Source: Chloroflexota bacterium (GTDB taxonomy: Bacteria; Chloroflexota; Anaerolineae; CG2-30-64-16). Taken from it: a stretch of 64,000 nucleotides of DNA. Position 1 is the stretch's first letter; each line of letters starts with the position of its first letter. Positions 53,676 to 61,143 of the stretch are shown here, piece by piece. Made by a program: the position numbers and the translations under genes. A model generated the notes under the pieces. The model did not search any database, was not told the origin of the DNA, and was given only the letters and a program-made list of their open reading frames with translations. The DNA is taken from assembly GCA_026389845.1 (NCBI GenBank), contig JAPLHB010000109.1, positions 95,802 through 159,801 on the forward strand, read 5' to 3'.

Positions 53676-53694
53676 GCAGACCTGACAGGTCTGC
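53676..53694. repeat. GCAGACCTG/CAGGTCTGC palindrome
   Basis: A shortened member of the GACCTGACAGGT family with 9-base arms and one central base, directly after the stop of orphan gene A. Confidence 0.85.
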
Positions 53695-53716
53695 AAATAT
53701 TTCATGGGAGGGTGAC

Positions 53717-54130
53717 ATGCCGCAATCAAAAAAACAGTGGGTCTATGCCCCCGCGAAGTCGGCGCCGCCCAAGGTGCCAGAGACCCTCAAGCGCGAGGTG
53801 GAGGCAAGGGCCAACGCGCTGGTCGAATCGGTGCTGAAGCCGCAGCACGTCCAGCCGCCGCCGGAAGACCCGCAGTTCAACTACATCGAAGACATCACCA
53901 CCAAGTGGTACCGCAGCTACTTTTACTTCTGCGCACAGTACCGATCAGTGGGGCCTCACGCTCTGACTGGGCACTTCGAAACCAAGTTCGCGCGCGTGGA
54001 GTATATTGGAAACGGGCTGTTCAACCTGGCGTACATGCGCTACACCGATCAGTGGTTCGAGTTGTTCACCGGGTTGACGCTGGATAAGTGTCTGATAGCG
54101 GTGCGGGACGATCCATGGTTCCAGCCGTGA
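53717..54130 (+). CDS. Aromatic-rich orphan protein B, 137 aa
   Basis: The ATG at 53717 follows GGGAGGG, a strong ribosome binding site, so the longer upstream reading (through a palindrome) was rejected. A Lys/Pro-rich and helical N-terminus (residues 1-48) precedes an aromatic beta-rich part: FNYIEDITTKWYRSYFYFCA, GHFETKFARVEYIGNGLFNL and AYMRYTDQWFELFTGLTLDK. The end resembles that of protein A (a tyrosine-rich strand, then a helix with WFQP). No family is recognised and no catalytic residue is evident. Function is unknown. Confidence 0.68.
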   Translation: MPQSKKQWVYAPAKSAPPKVPETLKREVEARANALVESVLKPQHVQPPPEDPQFNYIEDITTKWYRSYFYFCAQYRSVGPHALTGHFETKFARVEYIGNGLFNLAYMRYTDQWFELFTGLTLDKCLIAVRDDPWFQP

Positions 54131-54193
54131 GAGTCGAGCAGAGCGAAGCCGCCGATCAAATGATCGAATTTGTATCCGGGGTGGACGGCGCCG

Positions 54194-54541
54194 ATGAACA
54201 AAACGCAGCTATTTGAGTTCTTGGAAACATACAGTCCGTCTGCCTTGCTCAGCCTGTTGAGCGCCGCCTACGACGCCATGGGCCATGATCAACGCCAGGA
54301 TGAGATCGGCAGTTGGATGATCCCCGGCGACGAGAGGCAAATCATCGCAGTCTACATGACTGCGTTGGCGGCGACCGCGACCCCCGACGAGTTCACCGTG
54401 GCGGCTTTGCCGTTGATCCAGCGGGATAGCTGGCAGTCGTTTACGACGCAGGCGTATGCGTCAGCGGTCCGCGTCGCCAGCGAGGCGCAACGGACGCATC
54501 TGGAGACGGAAATCCAAAGGCAGAAGGTCAAAACCGGGTAA
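54194..54541 (+). CDS. Orphan helical protein, 115 aa
   Basis: MNKTQLFEFLETYSPSALLS begins a mostly helical protein (LLSAAYDAMG, DEFTVAALPLIQRDSWQSF, ASAVRVASEAQRTHLETEIQ). The ATG at 54194 is preferred over the upstream TTG-type start because the helix pattern begins there; the ribosome binding site is weak. It shares strand and neighbourhood with orphan proteins A and B, but spacing of 63 bases leaves co-transcription open. I do not recognise it. The long C-terminal helix suggests interaction with another protein or itself. Confidence 0.55.
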   Translation: MNKTQLFEFLETYSPSALLSLLSAAYDAMGHDQRQDEIGSWMIPGDERQIIAVYMTALAATATPDEFTVAALPLIQRDSWQSFTTQAYASAVRVASEAQRTHLETEIQRQKVKTG

Positions 54542-54578
54542 AGGGCTGCACCCGGAAGGATATGGGCGCCGCGCTGGC

Positions 54579-54634
54579 TTGACTAAGGGTCAAATCAGAG
54601 CTAGAATGGTCTTAACCAACATCTTGGTCAAGAC
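54579..54634 (+). promoter_or_regulatory. Promoter and dyad operator of the Phd/PIN pair
   Basis: TTGACT (54579-54584), a 17-bp spacer and TAGAAT (54602-54607) form a strong promoter. The start region holds a 26-base dyad: GTCTT-A-ACCAA, CATC, TTGGT-C-AAGAC (54609-54634). It lies across the expected start site, as in autoregulated toxin-antitoxin operons. Confidence 0.75.
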
Positions 54635-54678
54635 ACCAGCACAGGCTGCCAGACCTGAGCGGAGAGAACGAGGTAGCT

Positions 54679-55137
54679 ATGTTGATTCTATCGGTCAGCG
54701 AGGCGAAGCGCCAGATCAAGGACCTGGTCGAGCAGACCGGCCGGCGCAACCAGGTCTTCTACATCACGCGCTACAGCCGGCCCAAGGCCGTGATGATGGG
54801 CGTGGAGCAGTACGAGAACCTGGTGCGCCAGGTTAGCGAGCTCCAGGGTGAGTTGGCGCGCATCTGGGCCGCAGTAGAAGCCCCTCTCGGCGCCGACGAG
54901 CCGATCCTGCTGCCGACGTCCGACGGCGGCACGCGCCTGTTTCAGCCCCGCCGGCCGGTCACGCCGGATGTGCGGGATGCGATCCGCCGCGCTGCCCAAC
55001 TCGCACTGGCGCAGCGCAAACGGACACCTGAACAGATCATCCAGGATGGCCACGTTGCGCTGGAGCGCGCCCGCCAAGCAGCGATGATAAACGACCAGGC
55101 CATCGAAGAGGAAGCCGAGGCGGCTCGCGATGACTGA
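54679..55137 (+). CDS. Phd/YefM-type antitoxin, 152 aa
   Basis: This is the DNA-binding antitoxin of a type II toxin-antitoxin pair. The start MLILSVSEAKRQIKDLVEQT with YITRYSRPKAVMMGVEQYEN is the Phd/YefM fold. A longer C-terminal tail than usual (about residues 60-152), with TPEQIIQDGHVALERARQAA, probably wraps the toxin. The stop overlaps the PIN gene by 8 bases, as expected for coupled pairs. The dyad upstream is its likely operator. Phd-type antitoxins usually pair with Doc or PIN toxins, and here the partner is a PIN protein. Confidence 0.85.
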   Translation: MLILSVSEAKRQIKDLVEQTGRRNQVFYITRYSRPKAVMMGVEQYENLVRQVSELQGELARIWAAVEAPLGADEPILLPTSDGGTRLFQPRRPVTPDVRDAIRRAAQLALAQRKRTPEQIIQDGHVALERARQAAMINDQAIEEEAEAARDD

Positions 55138-55627
55138 TCCGGCCACCGGCTCGCCTATGGAGTCGGAACGCGGCGAGCGCGGCGAACTGCGGGCCGTACT
55201 GGACACGAACGTGCCCATCGCGGCTCATCTCTCCCGCAACCCACGCAGTCCCACGATCGAGCTGATGGGGCGTTGGCGCGGGGGTGAATTCGCCCAGCTC
55301 TACTCCGATGACATACTGGTGGAGTTGATCGAGAAGTTCCAGGCGCGCAAGATCGCGCCGGCCGCGTCCGACCGCTACCTGGCCGACCTGATCACGCTCG
55401 GTGAATTCGTGATCGTCGCGCCCGAGCAGGTACCCCAGATCATCGAGGCTGATCCGGACGACAACGCGATCCTGGCCTGCGCCTTCGTCGGCCGGGCCAG
55501 CCACCTCGTCACCTACGATCCGCATTTCGACGTCTTGGGCGGCGCCTATCAAGGCATCCCGATCCTGGACGGCCTGCACTTCCTCTACGTCGTGCGCGGC
55601 GATCGGCCGCCTGAGTCAACCGTTTGA
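55130..55627 (+). CDS. PIN-domain toxin, 165 aa
   Basis: This is a predicted PIN-fold ribonuclease toxin. Acidic active-site residues sit in AVLDTNVPIAA (first Asp), LVELIEKF (Glu), EADPDDNAILACAFVGRAS (two Asp) and LVTYDPHFDVL (last Asp). It reads in the manner of the putative toxin-antitoxin PIN family rather than classical VapC. Starts at 55130 or the Met at 55157 are possible. The target RNA is unknown. A 70-base gap follows before the SWIM gene. Confidence 0.85.
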   Translation: MTDPATGSPMESERGERGELRAVLDTNVPIAAHLSRNPRSPTIELMGRWRGGEFAQLYSDDILVELIEKFQARKIAPAASDRYLADLITLGEFVIVAPEQVPQIIEADPDDNAILACAFVGRASHLVTYDPHFDVLGGAYQGIPILDGLHFLYVVRGDRPPESTV

Positions 55628-55696
55628 GCAGTAACCCACGACGGGCGCGGATGCTCGACCGGTTTCGTCACCCCGTGAGGCGCAGGAACACAAGCG

Positions 55697-56245
55697 ATGT
55701 CCGACATCGAAACGCTGCAAGCCGCTATTCAGTCCCACTGGCCGGGCCCGCCGGGTGAAAAGGCGGTGCGTTACATCGGCCATTTCACCGATTGCACGCG
55801 CTGCGGGACAAAGGTCGTCGCCACGGTCGTCGGCAACCACGGCACCTACACCGTTTCCATCGCTGCGGGCGGTGGCGGCGTGACGTCCGCGTGTAGCTGC
55901 TACATCGGCAAGGGCGGCTACTGCCACCACTGCGCAGCACTGGCCCACACCTTTCTCCGCAACCCCGACAGCTTCCGAGAGATCCAGACCATCCCGCGGG
56001 AGGCCGTCAGCGGCCTGCCGGACCTGCAAGCCTACCTCGCCGGCATCACATTGGAAGAGCTTCTCGCCCAGCTCAAGGCGCACGGCATCACCCAGAAGGC
56101 GTTTGCCGAAGGGGTCGGGACAAGCCCACAACACCTGGGCGCCATCAAGTCCGCCGAGTTGCGCAACCACTTCTTCAACGATCTGGGCGCGACGAAGCTG
56201 GCGGTTCTGTGGGTGATGGAGCATTTCGGGAAGAAGAAGCTCTGA
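55697..56245 (+). CDS. SWIM zinc-finger protein, 182 aa
   Basis: The SWIM motif CxCxnCxH is visible in [20 protein letters not shown] (about residues 72-92), preceded by CTRCGTKVV, a further CxxC. The C-terminal half has a helix-turn-helix-like stretch ([20 protein letters not shown] and [13 protein letters not shown]). SWIM domains bind DNA or proteins and occur in helicases, transposases and stand-alone regulators; a stand-alone role is all that can be said. It ends in a degenerate GGTTTCGGAAACC palindrome at its stop codon. Confidence 0.8.
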   Translation: MSDIETLQAAIQSHWPGPPGEKAVRYIGHFTDCTRCGTKVVATVVGNHGTYTVSIAAGGGGVTSACSCYIGKGGYCHHCAALAHTFLRNPDSFREIQTIPREAVSGLPDLQAYLAGITLEELLAQLKAHGITQKAFAEGVGTSPQHLGAIKSAELRNHFFNDLGATKLAVLWVMEHFGKKKL

Positions 56246-56288
56246 CCGGTTTCGGAAACCTGCCAGGCCCGCGTCGCCCGCCATCGGT

Positions 56289-56317
56289 TTGACGAGGAAT
56301 GCGTCCGACGGTAGAAT
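56289..56317 (+). promoter_or_regulatory. Promoter of the ADP-glucose pyrophosphorylase pair
   Basis: TTGACG (56289-56294), a 17-bp spacer and TAGAAT (56312-56317). The ATG follows AAGGAG in a 25-base leader. Confidence 0.82.
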
Positions 56318-56349
56318 GGTTTTGCCAATCAATCCACAAGGAGCCTGCT

Positions 56350-57609
56350 ATGCGCGTCGTCGCCATCATTCTCGCCGGCGGAGCCGGCACACGGCTCGGC
56401 GTCCTCTCGGAGCAGCGCGCCAAGCCAGCCGTGCCATTCGCCGGCCGCTTCCGCATCATTGACTTCCCCCTGTCCAACTGCGTCAACTCCGGCATCTACG
56501 ACGTCGGCGTGCTGACGCAGTACCTGCCTCGCTCGCTCAACGATCATATCGGCATCGGCCGCCCTTGGGATCTCGACCGCGGCCGCGGGGGCGCGCGGTT
56601 GATGCAACCCTACCAGGGCCGCGGGCACCAGGACTGGTACGGCGGCACCGCCGACGCGGTGTTGCAAAACCTGGACTATCTCCGCGAGCGCCGGGCCGAC
56701 ACGGTGCTGATCCTTTCGGGCGATCACATCTACAAGATGGACTACGGCCCCATGCTGGCTGCCCACGAGGAGCGCCGCGCCGACCTCACCGTGGCCGTGA
56801 TGAATGTCCTGCCCGAAGAAACCTCTCGCTTTGGCATCGTGCTGACCGACGAGGCCGGCCGCGTGACCGAATTCCTGGAGAAACCGAAGGTCGCGCCGAG
56901 CACGCTGGCGAACATGGGCGTCTACGTCTTCAGCGCCAACGCGCTGATCGAACGAATGCAGGCGTTGGCAGCCGAACACCCCGACCTGGACTTCGGCAAG
57001 CACGTCATCCCCAGCATGGTGCAATCGCACGCCATCTACACCTTTCCATTCGAAGGCTACTGGGTGGACGTGGGCACGGTGGACGCGTATTGGAGCACGA
57101 GCATGGAGCTGGTCTCGGGCCAGTCGAAGCTCGATCTCTACGACCCGTCGTGGGTGATCCACACCCGCAGCGAGGAACGCGCACCAGCCAAGGTGGGGCC
57201 GCAGGCGGTGGTGCGGGAGAGCATCCTCTCCAACGGCTGCATCGTGCGCGGACAGGTGTTCAAGTCGGTGCTGTCGCCGGGGGTCTACGTCTCACCGGGC
57301 GCCACCGTGCGCGAGAGCGTGATCATGAACGACACCTGGATCGGCCCCGGCGCGGTGGTGGATCGCTGCATCGTGGACAAGAACGCGGTGATCGGCGGGG
57401 GCACGCAACTCGGCTGGGGGGAAGACTACGCCACGCCCAACCAGAAGCGCCCCAGCTTCTTCAACACCGGCCCGACCATCGTCGGCAAGGGCGCGCACGT
57501 GCCCGCCAACCGCCGCATCGGCCGCAACGTGGTGATCGAGGCGGATGTGGATGAAGACGCGTTTGCAGTGTTTGGGGACGTGATTGCGAGTGGGGAGACA
57601 GTGGGGTGA
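56350..57609 (+). CDS. glgC: Glucose-1-phosphate adenylyltransferase, catalytic, 419 aa
   Basis: This is ADP-glucose pyrophosphorylase, the committed step of glycogen synthesis. It starts at ATG 56350 after AAGGAG. The nucleotide loop [20 protein letters not shown] is intact, [16 protein letters not shown] follows, and the sugar site carries [21 protein letters not shown] (Asp131) and FLEKP. The C-terminal left-handed beta-helix ([20 protein letters not shown]) is complete. It is followed five bases later by a second copy with altered active-site residues, so they probably form a mixed complex. Length and motifs are typical of bacterial GlgC. Confidence 0.94.
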   Translation: MRVVAIILAGGAGTRLGVLSEQRAKPAVPFAGRFRIIDFPLSNCVNSGIYDVGVLTQYLPRSLNDHIGIGRPWDLDRGRGGARLMQPYQGRGHQDWYGGTADAVLQNLDYLRERRADTVLILSGDHIYKMDYGPMLAAHEERRADLTVAVMNVLPEETSRFGIVLTDEAGRVTEFLEKPKVAPSTLANMGVYVFSANALIERMQALAAEHPDLDFGKHVIPSMVQSHAIYTFPFEGYWVDVGTVDAYWSTSMELVSGQSKLDLYDPSWVIHTRSEERAPAKVGPQAVVRESILSNGCIVRGQVFKSVLSPGVYVSPGATVRESVIMNDTWIGPGAVVDRCIVDKNAVIGGGTQLGWGEDYATPNQKRPSFFNTGPTIVGKGAHVPANRRIGRNVVIEADVDEDAFAVFGDVIASGETVG

Positions 57610-57613
57610 AACT

Positions 57614-58867
57614 ATGTCTACTCTAGCGATGATCCTTGCCGGCGGCGAAGGGCCAGCCTTGAGCGTGCTAACCAGCCTGCGCTCTGAGGCGGCCGTGCCG
57701 TTTGGCGGCAAATACCGCATCATTGATTTTGCCCTCTCCAACTGCGTGAACTCCGGCATCTTCGACGTGGCCGTGCTGACCCAATACCGGCCCCGCTCGT
57801 TGAATGAGCATATCGGCGTGGGCCGGCCGTGGGATCTCGACCGCACCAGCGGCGGCGTGCGCCTGCTCCAGCCATACCAGAGCACCAAGGGGGAACGCGG
57901 CGCGTGGCAGGAGGGCACGGCCGACGCGTTGCGCTTCAACCTGGACATGCTGCGCGGCAACCTGGACGACGTGCTCATCCTGGCCGGCGATCACATTTAC
58001 AAGATGAACTACCGGCCGATGCTGCGCTTCCACCAGGAGCGCAAAGCCGACGTGACGCTGGCCGTGCGCGCGGTGCCCGCCTTCGAGGCTTATCGTTACG
58101 GCATGGTCGCGGCTGGCCCCGACGGTCGCGTCATAGAGTTCGAAGAGAAGCCGCGGCGCACACACAGCACGCTCGCCAGCATGGGCGTTTACGTCTTCCG
58201 CCGCGAGATTTTGGTGGATTGTCTGACGGCGGGCGCGTGCAAGAAGCACCGCGACCTGGGCGGTGAGGTGATCCCCGCGTTGGTGGCTCGCGCGGCCGTC
58301 TACGCCTACCCGTTCTACGGCTACTGGGCCGACGTGGGCACGATCCAGGCGTACTACGAGGCCAACATGGCCTTGCTGGCTGAAACGCCCGCACTCGACC
58401 TCTACGATCCCGAATGGGTGATCCACACCCGCAGCGAGGAGCGGCCGTCGGCGTGGATCGGCCCTGAGGCGCGCGTGGAAGGCAATCTGCTCTGCGACGG
58501 CTGCCGGGTGGACGGCACGGCCATCCGCTCGATCATCTCGCCGGGGGTCTACGTGGCGCCGGGAGCCATCGTACGCGACTCGATCGTGATGAACGATGCC
58601 GTGATCGAGGCCGGCGCGGAGGTGGATCGGGTCATCCTGGATAAACGCGTGCGCGTGGCTGCAAAGACCGTGGTCGGCTGGGGACCCGATAACACCCCGA
58701 ACCGCACAGCCCCTGAGCGCCTCAACACCGGCCTGACGGTGGTCGGCAAAGGCGCGGTCATCCCGCCCGGCACGAAGGTCGGCCGCAACGTGGTGATCTA
58801 TCCGAAGGCGACGGAGAAAGACTATCCGGGGGCCGAGATTGCCAGTGGGGAGACGGTGGGGGGGTAA
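57614..58867 (+). CDS. GlgC paralogue with degenerate active site (GlgD-like), 417 aa
   Basis: This gene follows glgC with only four bases between stop and start and shares its whole fold, including the beta-helix. Key residues differ: the nucleotide loop reads [14 protein letters not shown], losing the Arg of GTRL; SEAAVPF replaces the KPAVPF lysine; WQEGTADA replaces the usual Tyr; and GDHIYKMNY has Asn132 where glgC has Asp131. It retains FEEKP. Such losses are expected of a non-catalytic regulatory subunit, as in GlgD of Firmicutes and plant large subunits. The role is inferred, not tested. Confidence 0.88.
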   Translation: MSTLAMILAGGEGPALSVLTSLRSEAAVPFGGKYRIIDFALSNCVNSGIFDVAVLTQYRPRSLNEHIGVGRPWDLDRTSGGVRLLQPYQSTKGERGAWQEGTADALRFNLDMLRGNLDDVLILAGDHIYKMNYRPMLRFHQERKADVTLAVRAVPAFEAYRYGMVAAGPDGRVIEFEEKPRRTHSTLASMGVYVFRREILVDCLTAGACKKHRDLGGEVIPALVARAAVYAYPFYGYWADVGTIQAYYEANMALLAETPALDLYDPEWVIHTRSEERPSAWIGPEARVEGNLLCDGCRVDGTAIRSIISPGVYVAPGAIVRDSIVMNDAVIEAGAEVDRVILDKRVRVAAKTVVGWGPDNTPNRTAPERLNTGLTVVGKGAVIPPGTKVGRNVVIYPKATEKDYPGAEIASGETVGG

Positions 58868-58876
58868 GCGATGATG

Positions 58877-58910
58877 ACGTGCCAGGCACGTTCGGAAGTG
58901 CCTGGCACGT
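58877..58910. repeat. ACGTGCCAGGCAC palindrome after the glgC pair
   Basis: ACGTGCCAGGCAC (58877-58889) pairs with GTGCCTGGCACGT (58898-58910) around GTTCGGAA. It lies between convergent genes and can terminate both. Confidence 0.88.
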
Positions 58911-58916
58911 TCCATT

Positions 58917-59303
58917 TCAACCAGGACGGTACAGAAAGCTGTCTATCTCCCGAAAAACGTGGTTCAGGTCAGGTGCTCCCGCCGAAACAATCCGACCTTC
59001 CTCGTGTTTGTGCTCCGGGAAACCGGGCAATTCTCTATGATGAGGCGCGTTGTCGTAGCGAAAAACGAGGCGGCCATCGGCGCGCTGGTAATGGTAGGCG
59101 TAGTCGGTTTTCACCAACACCAGCCCGCGCATGATGACCGTTTCGCTGAACTCCAGCAACGAGCCATCTGAAAAGGGCAGACGCCCTTCCACATCGGCCA
59201 GGCGATCCGGCAGCACTTCCTCGATGTGAAAGTGCTCGACAAGAATTTCTTGTCGCGAATGAATGGTGTCAAACAGCCTTTCGAGATACCGTTGCAGTCT
59301 CAT
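58917..59303 (-). CDS. DUF6516-like protein, possible toxin, 128 aa
   Basis: This protein begins MRLQRYLERLFDTIHSRQEI and has VEGRLPFSDGSLLEFSETVI, TDYAYHYQRADGRLVFRYDN and APHHRELPGFPEHKHEEG. This order of a short helix, then Gly/Leu-Glu-Phe-Ser and Tyr-His-Tyr-Gln elements with PHH..FPxHKH, is what I recall for the DUF6516 family, proposed as toxins. Its ATG overlaps the stop of the upstream partner by ATGA. The toxin role is inferred from coupling and from the family, and confidence is moderate. Confidence 0.6.
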   Translation of the reverse strand: MRLQRYLERLFDTIHSRQEILVEHFHIEEVLPDRLADVEGRLPFSDGSLLEFSETVIMRGLVLVKTDYAYHYQRADGRLVFRYDNAPHHRELPGFPEHKHEEGRIVSAGAPDLNHVFREIDSFLYRPG

Positions 59304-59614
59304 GCTGGTACTGCCACACGTTCGGTGAGGACGATCGTCAAGCTCTGGTTGATTTCATCTTTAAGCTCGCGATACAAACGATACCGGCCAGCCCACCGAA
59401 TGAAATCCATGCTGTCCCCTAGCTCACCGCGTTTGTACCTTACATAGAAGTCATCTGAGGTCATGTCGTGGCGTTGTTCGAGGGTGAGCAACTGCCGGCT
59501 CAAAGACAGAAGGTCATCGAGCGGATCGGCGTTCTGCCGGGCCGATTCCAACAGCCGCACGAATTCTTCGCGGGTTTTCGGCAGGGTCTCTTGAGTATAT
59601 TCCAGCACAGGCAT
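59300..59614 (-). CDS. Partner of the DUF6516-like protein, possible antitoxin, 104 aa
   Basis: The ATG at 59614 follows GAAGAGG and reads MPVLEYTQETLPKTREEFVR, a helical protein with LLSLSRQLLTLEQRHDMTSD and DFYVRYKRGELGDSMDFIRW. It is translationally coupled to the DUF6516-like gene. On the minus strand, TTGACC (59679-59674), a 17-bp spacer and TATGAT (59656-59651) make a clear promoter. No family is firmly recognised; the position before a coupled toxin-like gene makes an antitoxin role likely. Confidence 0.6.
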   Translation of the reverse strand: MPVLEYTQETLPKTREEFVRLLESARQNADPLDDLLSLSRQLLTLEQRHDMTSDDFYVRYKRGELGDSMDFIRWAGRYRLYRELKDEINQSLTIVLTERVAVPA

Positions 59615-59650
59615 CGTCAACACCTCTTCTCTTATTCGAACTCTACCTGC

Positions 59651-59679
59651 ATCATACTGCAATTAGCGCGTCCGGTCAA
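59651..59679 (-). promoter_or_regulatory. Promoter of the DUF6516-like pair
   Basis: On the minus strand, TTGACC (59679-59674) is 17 bp from TATGAT (59656-59651), 37 bases before the first start codon. Confidence 0.78.
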
Positions 59680-59728
59680 ACATACCGTCTCTCGGTTGAA
59701 ACAGTGGGCCACTCGCGAGGAGGATATC

Positions 59729-60241
59729 ATGCTGACCTTAGCGGTTCCTGCCTGGGAAGTCGTGGTGCGCACCGTCGTCGTCTATCTAGTCATCCTGGCC
59801 GGCCTACGGCTGGCCGGCAAGCGGGAGATCGGGCAGATGACGGTCTTCGACCTGGTGGTCGTCCTCCTGATCTCCAACGCAGTGCAGAACGCCATGGTCG
59901 GGCAGGATTCGTCGCTGCTTGGCGGCGTGATCGCGGCGGCGGTGCTGCTCCTGCTGGATGCCAGCGTTGCCCGGTTGCGTCTTCGCTCTCCGCGGCTGCG
60001 CCGCGTCCTGGAGGGCAGCCCGACCCTGCTGGTGCTCCGCGGGGCAGTGATTGCCGATCACATGAGGCGCGAGGGGGTAGACCAGGAGGAATTGGAGGCC
60101 GCGTTACGCGAAAACGGCGTCGCCGACCTCAGCGACGTGGAGATGGCTGTGCTGGAGATTGACGGCGCGATCAGCGTCGTGCGGGCCGGCGACCACGTCA
60201 GGCGCATCAAGCGGCCGTGGAAGTACGGCCGCCGGCCGTGA
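59729..60241 (+). CDS. YetF/DUF421-type membrane protein, 170 aa
   Basis: This is a small membrane protein of the DUF421 (YetF/YrbG-like) family. The ATG at 59729 follows GAGGAGG. Three hydrophobic segments are visible (VVVRTVVVYLVILAGLRLAG, VFDLVVVLLISNAVQNAM, GGVIAAAVLLLLDA), then a cytoplasmic domain with VLEGSPTLLVLRGAVIADHM and GVADLSDVEMAVLEIDGAIS. The KREIGQMTVFDLVVVLLISN string is a family hallmark. Spore-related and stress roles have been described for relatives; none can be given here. Confidence 0.88.
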   Translation: MLTLAVPAWEVVVRTVVVYLVILAGLRLAGKREIGQMTVFDLVVVLLISNAVQNAMVGQDSSLLGGVIAAAVLLLLDASVARLRLRSPRLRRVLEGSPTLLVLRGAVIADHMRREGVDQEELEAALRENGVADLSDVEMAVLEIDGAISVVRAGDHVRRIKRPWKYGRRP

Positions 60242-60259
60242 GGTCAACGCCAACCCGCT

Positions 60260-60652
60260 TCAACAATTTGCCCTCAGCTCCTGCGCCCTTGCGCCTACTT
60301 CCTCGAAATGGCGCGCGTTCGTCGTAACCACGATCAGCTCGTGCTCCAACGCGGTCGCGGCGATCAACGCGTCTGGGAAAGAGACCTGGATGCCCTGGCG
60401 GGCCTTCGCGTAGATCAATCGGCCGGCCCGGTCGGCAATTGCCGGCGTGATCGGCAAATTATGCAAGGACGCCAGAAGATCCATGGTGGTGCGCTCCTCG
60501 CGCGGGCGCATACCGGCGATCAGCTCGGTACGCGTCACGACGGAGATATGTAGATTGTCCTGTTGCCCCCACTTGAGCAGAAACTCTGTGACCGAGCCGC
60601 GCTTGCGGAGGTGGAGGACCAGCACGTTGGTGTCCAGCAACAGTTCACCCAT
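60260..60652 (-). CDS. VapC-type PIN-domain toxin, 130 aa
   Basis: This is a PIN-fold ribonuclease toxin. It reads MGELLLDTNVLVLHLRKRGS (first Asp), VTRTELIAGMRPREERT (Glu), SFPDALIAATALEHELIVVT (Asp) and TTNARHFEEV. The ATG at 60652 overlaps the antitoxin gene's stop by 8 bases; the longer upstream reading lies over that gene. The partner upstream is a ribbon-helix-helix protein. Cellular target unknown; tRNA or rRNA is usual for the family. Confidence 0.9.
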   Translation of the reverse strand: MGELLLDTNVLVLHLRKRGSVTEFLLKWGQQDNLHISVVTRTELIAGMRPREERTTMDLLASLHNLPITPAIADRAGRLIYAKARQGIQVSFPDALIAATALEHELIVVTTNARHFEEVGARAQELRANC

Positions 60653-60950
60653 TCTGCTCCGCCTCCTCGACGATCTCATCCCAACTCCGCGGCATCCAGG
60701 TCTCACGTAGCCGGCGCACATAGCGATCTACATCTTCTACCGTCATCAGGTCGGGGTGATCCTCATCTGACCAGGCGCCACTAGACGCTCGTAGAGCTTG
60801 GAGCAGGTGTTCGCGGTGCAATGCCTCCTCGGTTGCCTCCACGATGAAGGCGTTGCGTCCCCGCGATGGGACGACCGACTCCAATAACTCCAACACCGAC
60901 GTTGGGAACGTGACGCTGATTCGTTTTCGGGGTTGAACTGCGACACTCAT
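60645..60950 (-). CDS. Ribbon-helix-helix (CopG/VapB-type) antitoxin, 101 aa
   Basis: This is the DNA-binding antitoxin of a VapBC pair. RKRISVTFPTSVLELLESVV (residues 8-27) is the RHH motif with SRGRNAFIVEATEEALHREH following. The C-terminal half (DLMTVEDVDRYVRRLRETWM) is the toxin-binding part. GGAGGT precedes the ATG at 60950. A perfect palindrome at the promoter is its likely operator. The overlap with vapC indicates translational coupling. Confidence 0.88.
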   Translation of the reverse strand: MSVAVQPRKRISVTFPTSVLELLESVVPSRGRNAFIVEATEEALHREHLLQALRASSGAWSDEDHPDLMTVEDVDRYVRRLRETWMPRSWDEIVEEAEQNG

Positions 60951-60977
60951 CGTTACACCTCCGGGTTTGATGTAAAA

Positions 60978-61006
60978 ATTCTACACCAGTCATTGACGCG
61001 CGTCAA
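60978..61006 (-). promoter_or_regulatory. Promoter and palindromic operator of the VapBC-like pair
   Basis: On the minus strand, TTGACG (61006-61001), a 17-bp spacer and TAGAAT (60983-60978). The -35 lies in a perfect 14-base palindrome TTGACGCGCGTCAA (60993-61006), suited to an RHH dimer pair. Confidence 0.78.
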
Positions 61007-61083
61007 ACACGCGCCGCCCGTCAGTTCCCCCAAGTTCCCCCATCGTCCCCTGCAACCATCCCGCGCTGGACAACGTCTTACGT

Positions 61084-61112
61084 TTGTCGCGCGCCACTTC
61101 ATCTGTTATCAT
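61084..61112 (+). promoter_or_regulatory. Candidate promoter of the PBP gene
   Basis: TTGTCG (61084-61089), a 17-bp spacer and TATCAT (61107-61112). The ATG follows an AGGAG at a slightly long distance. Confidence 0.5.
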
Positions 61113-61143
61113 TGCGCGGCATTTGTATAGGAGTGATTCATCC

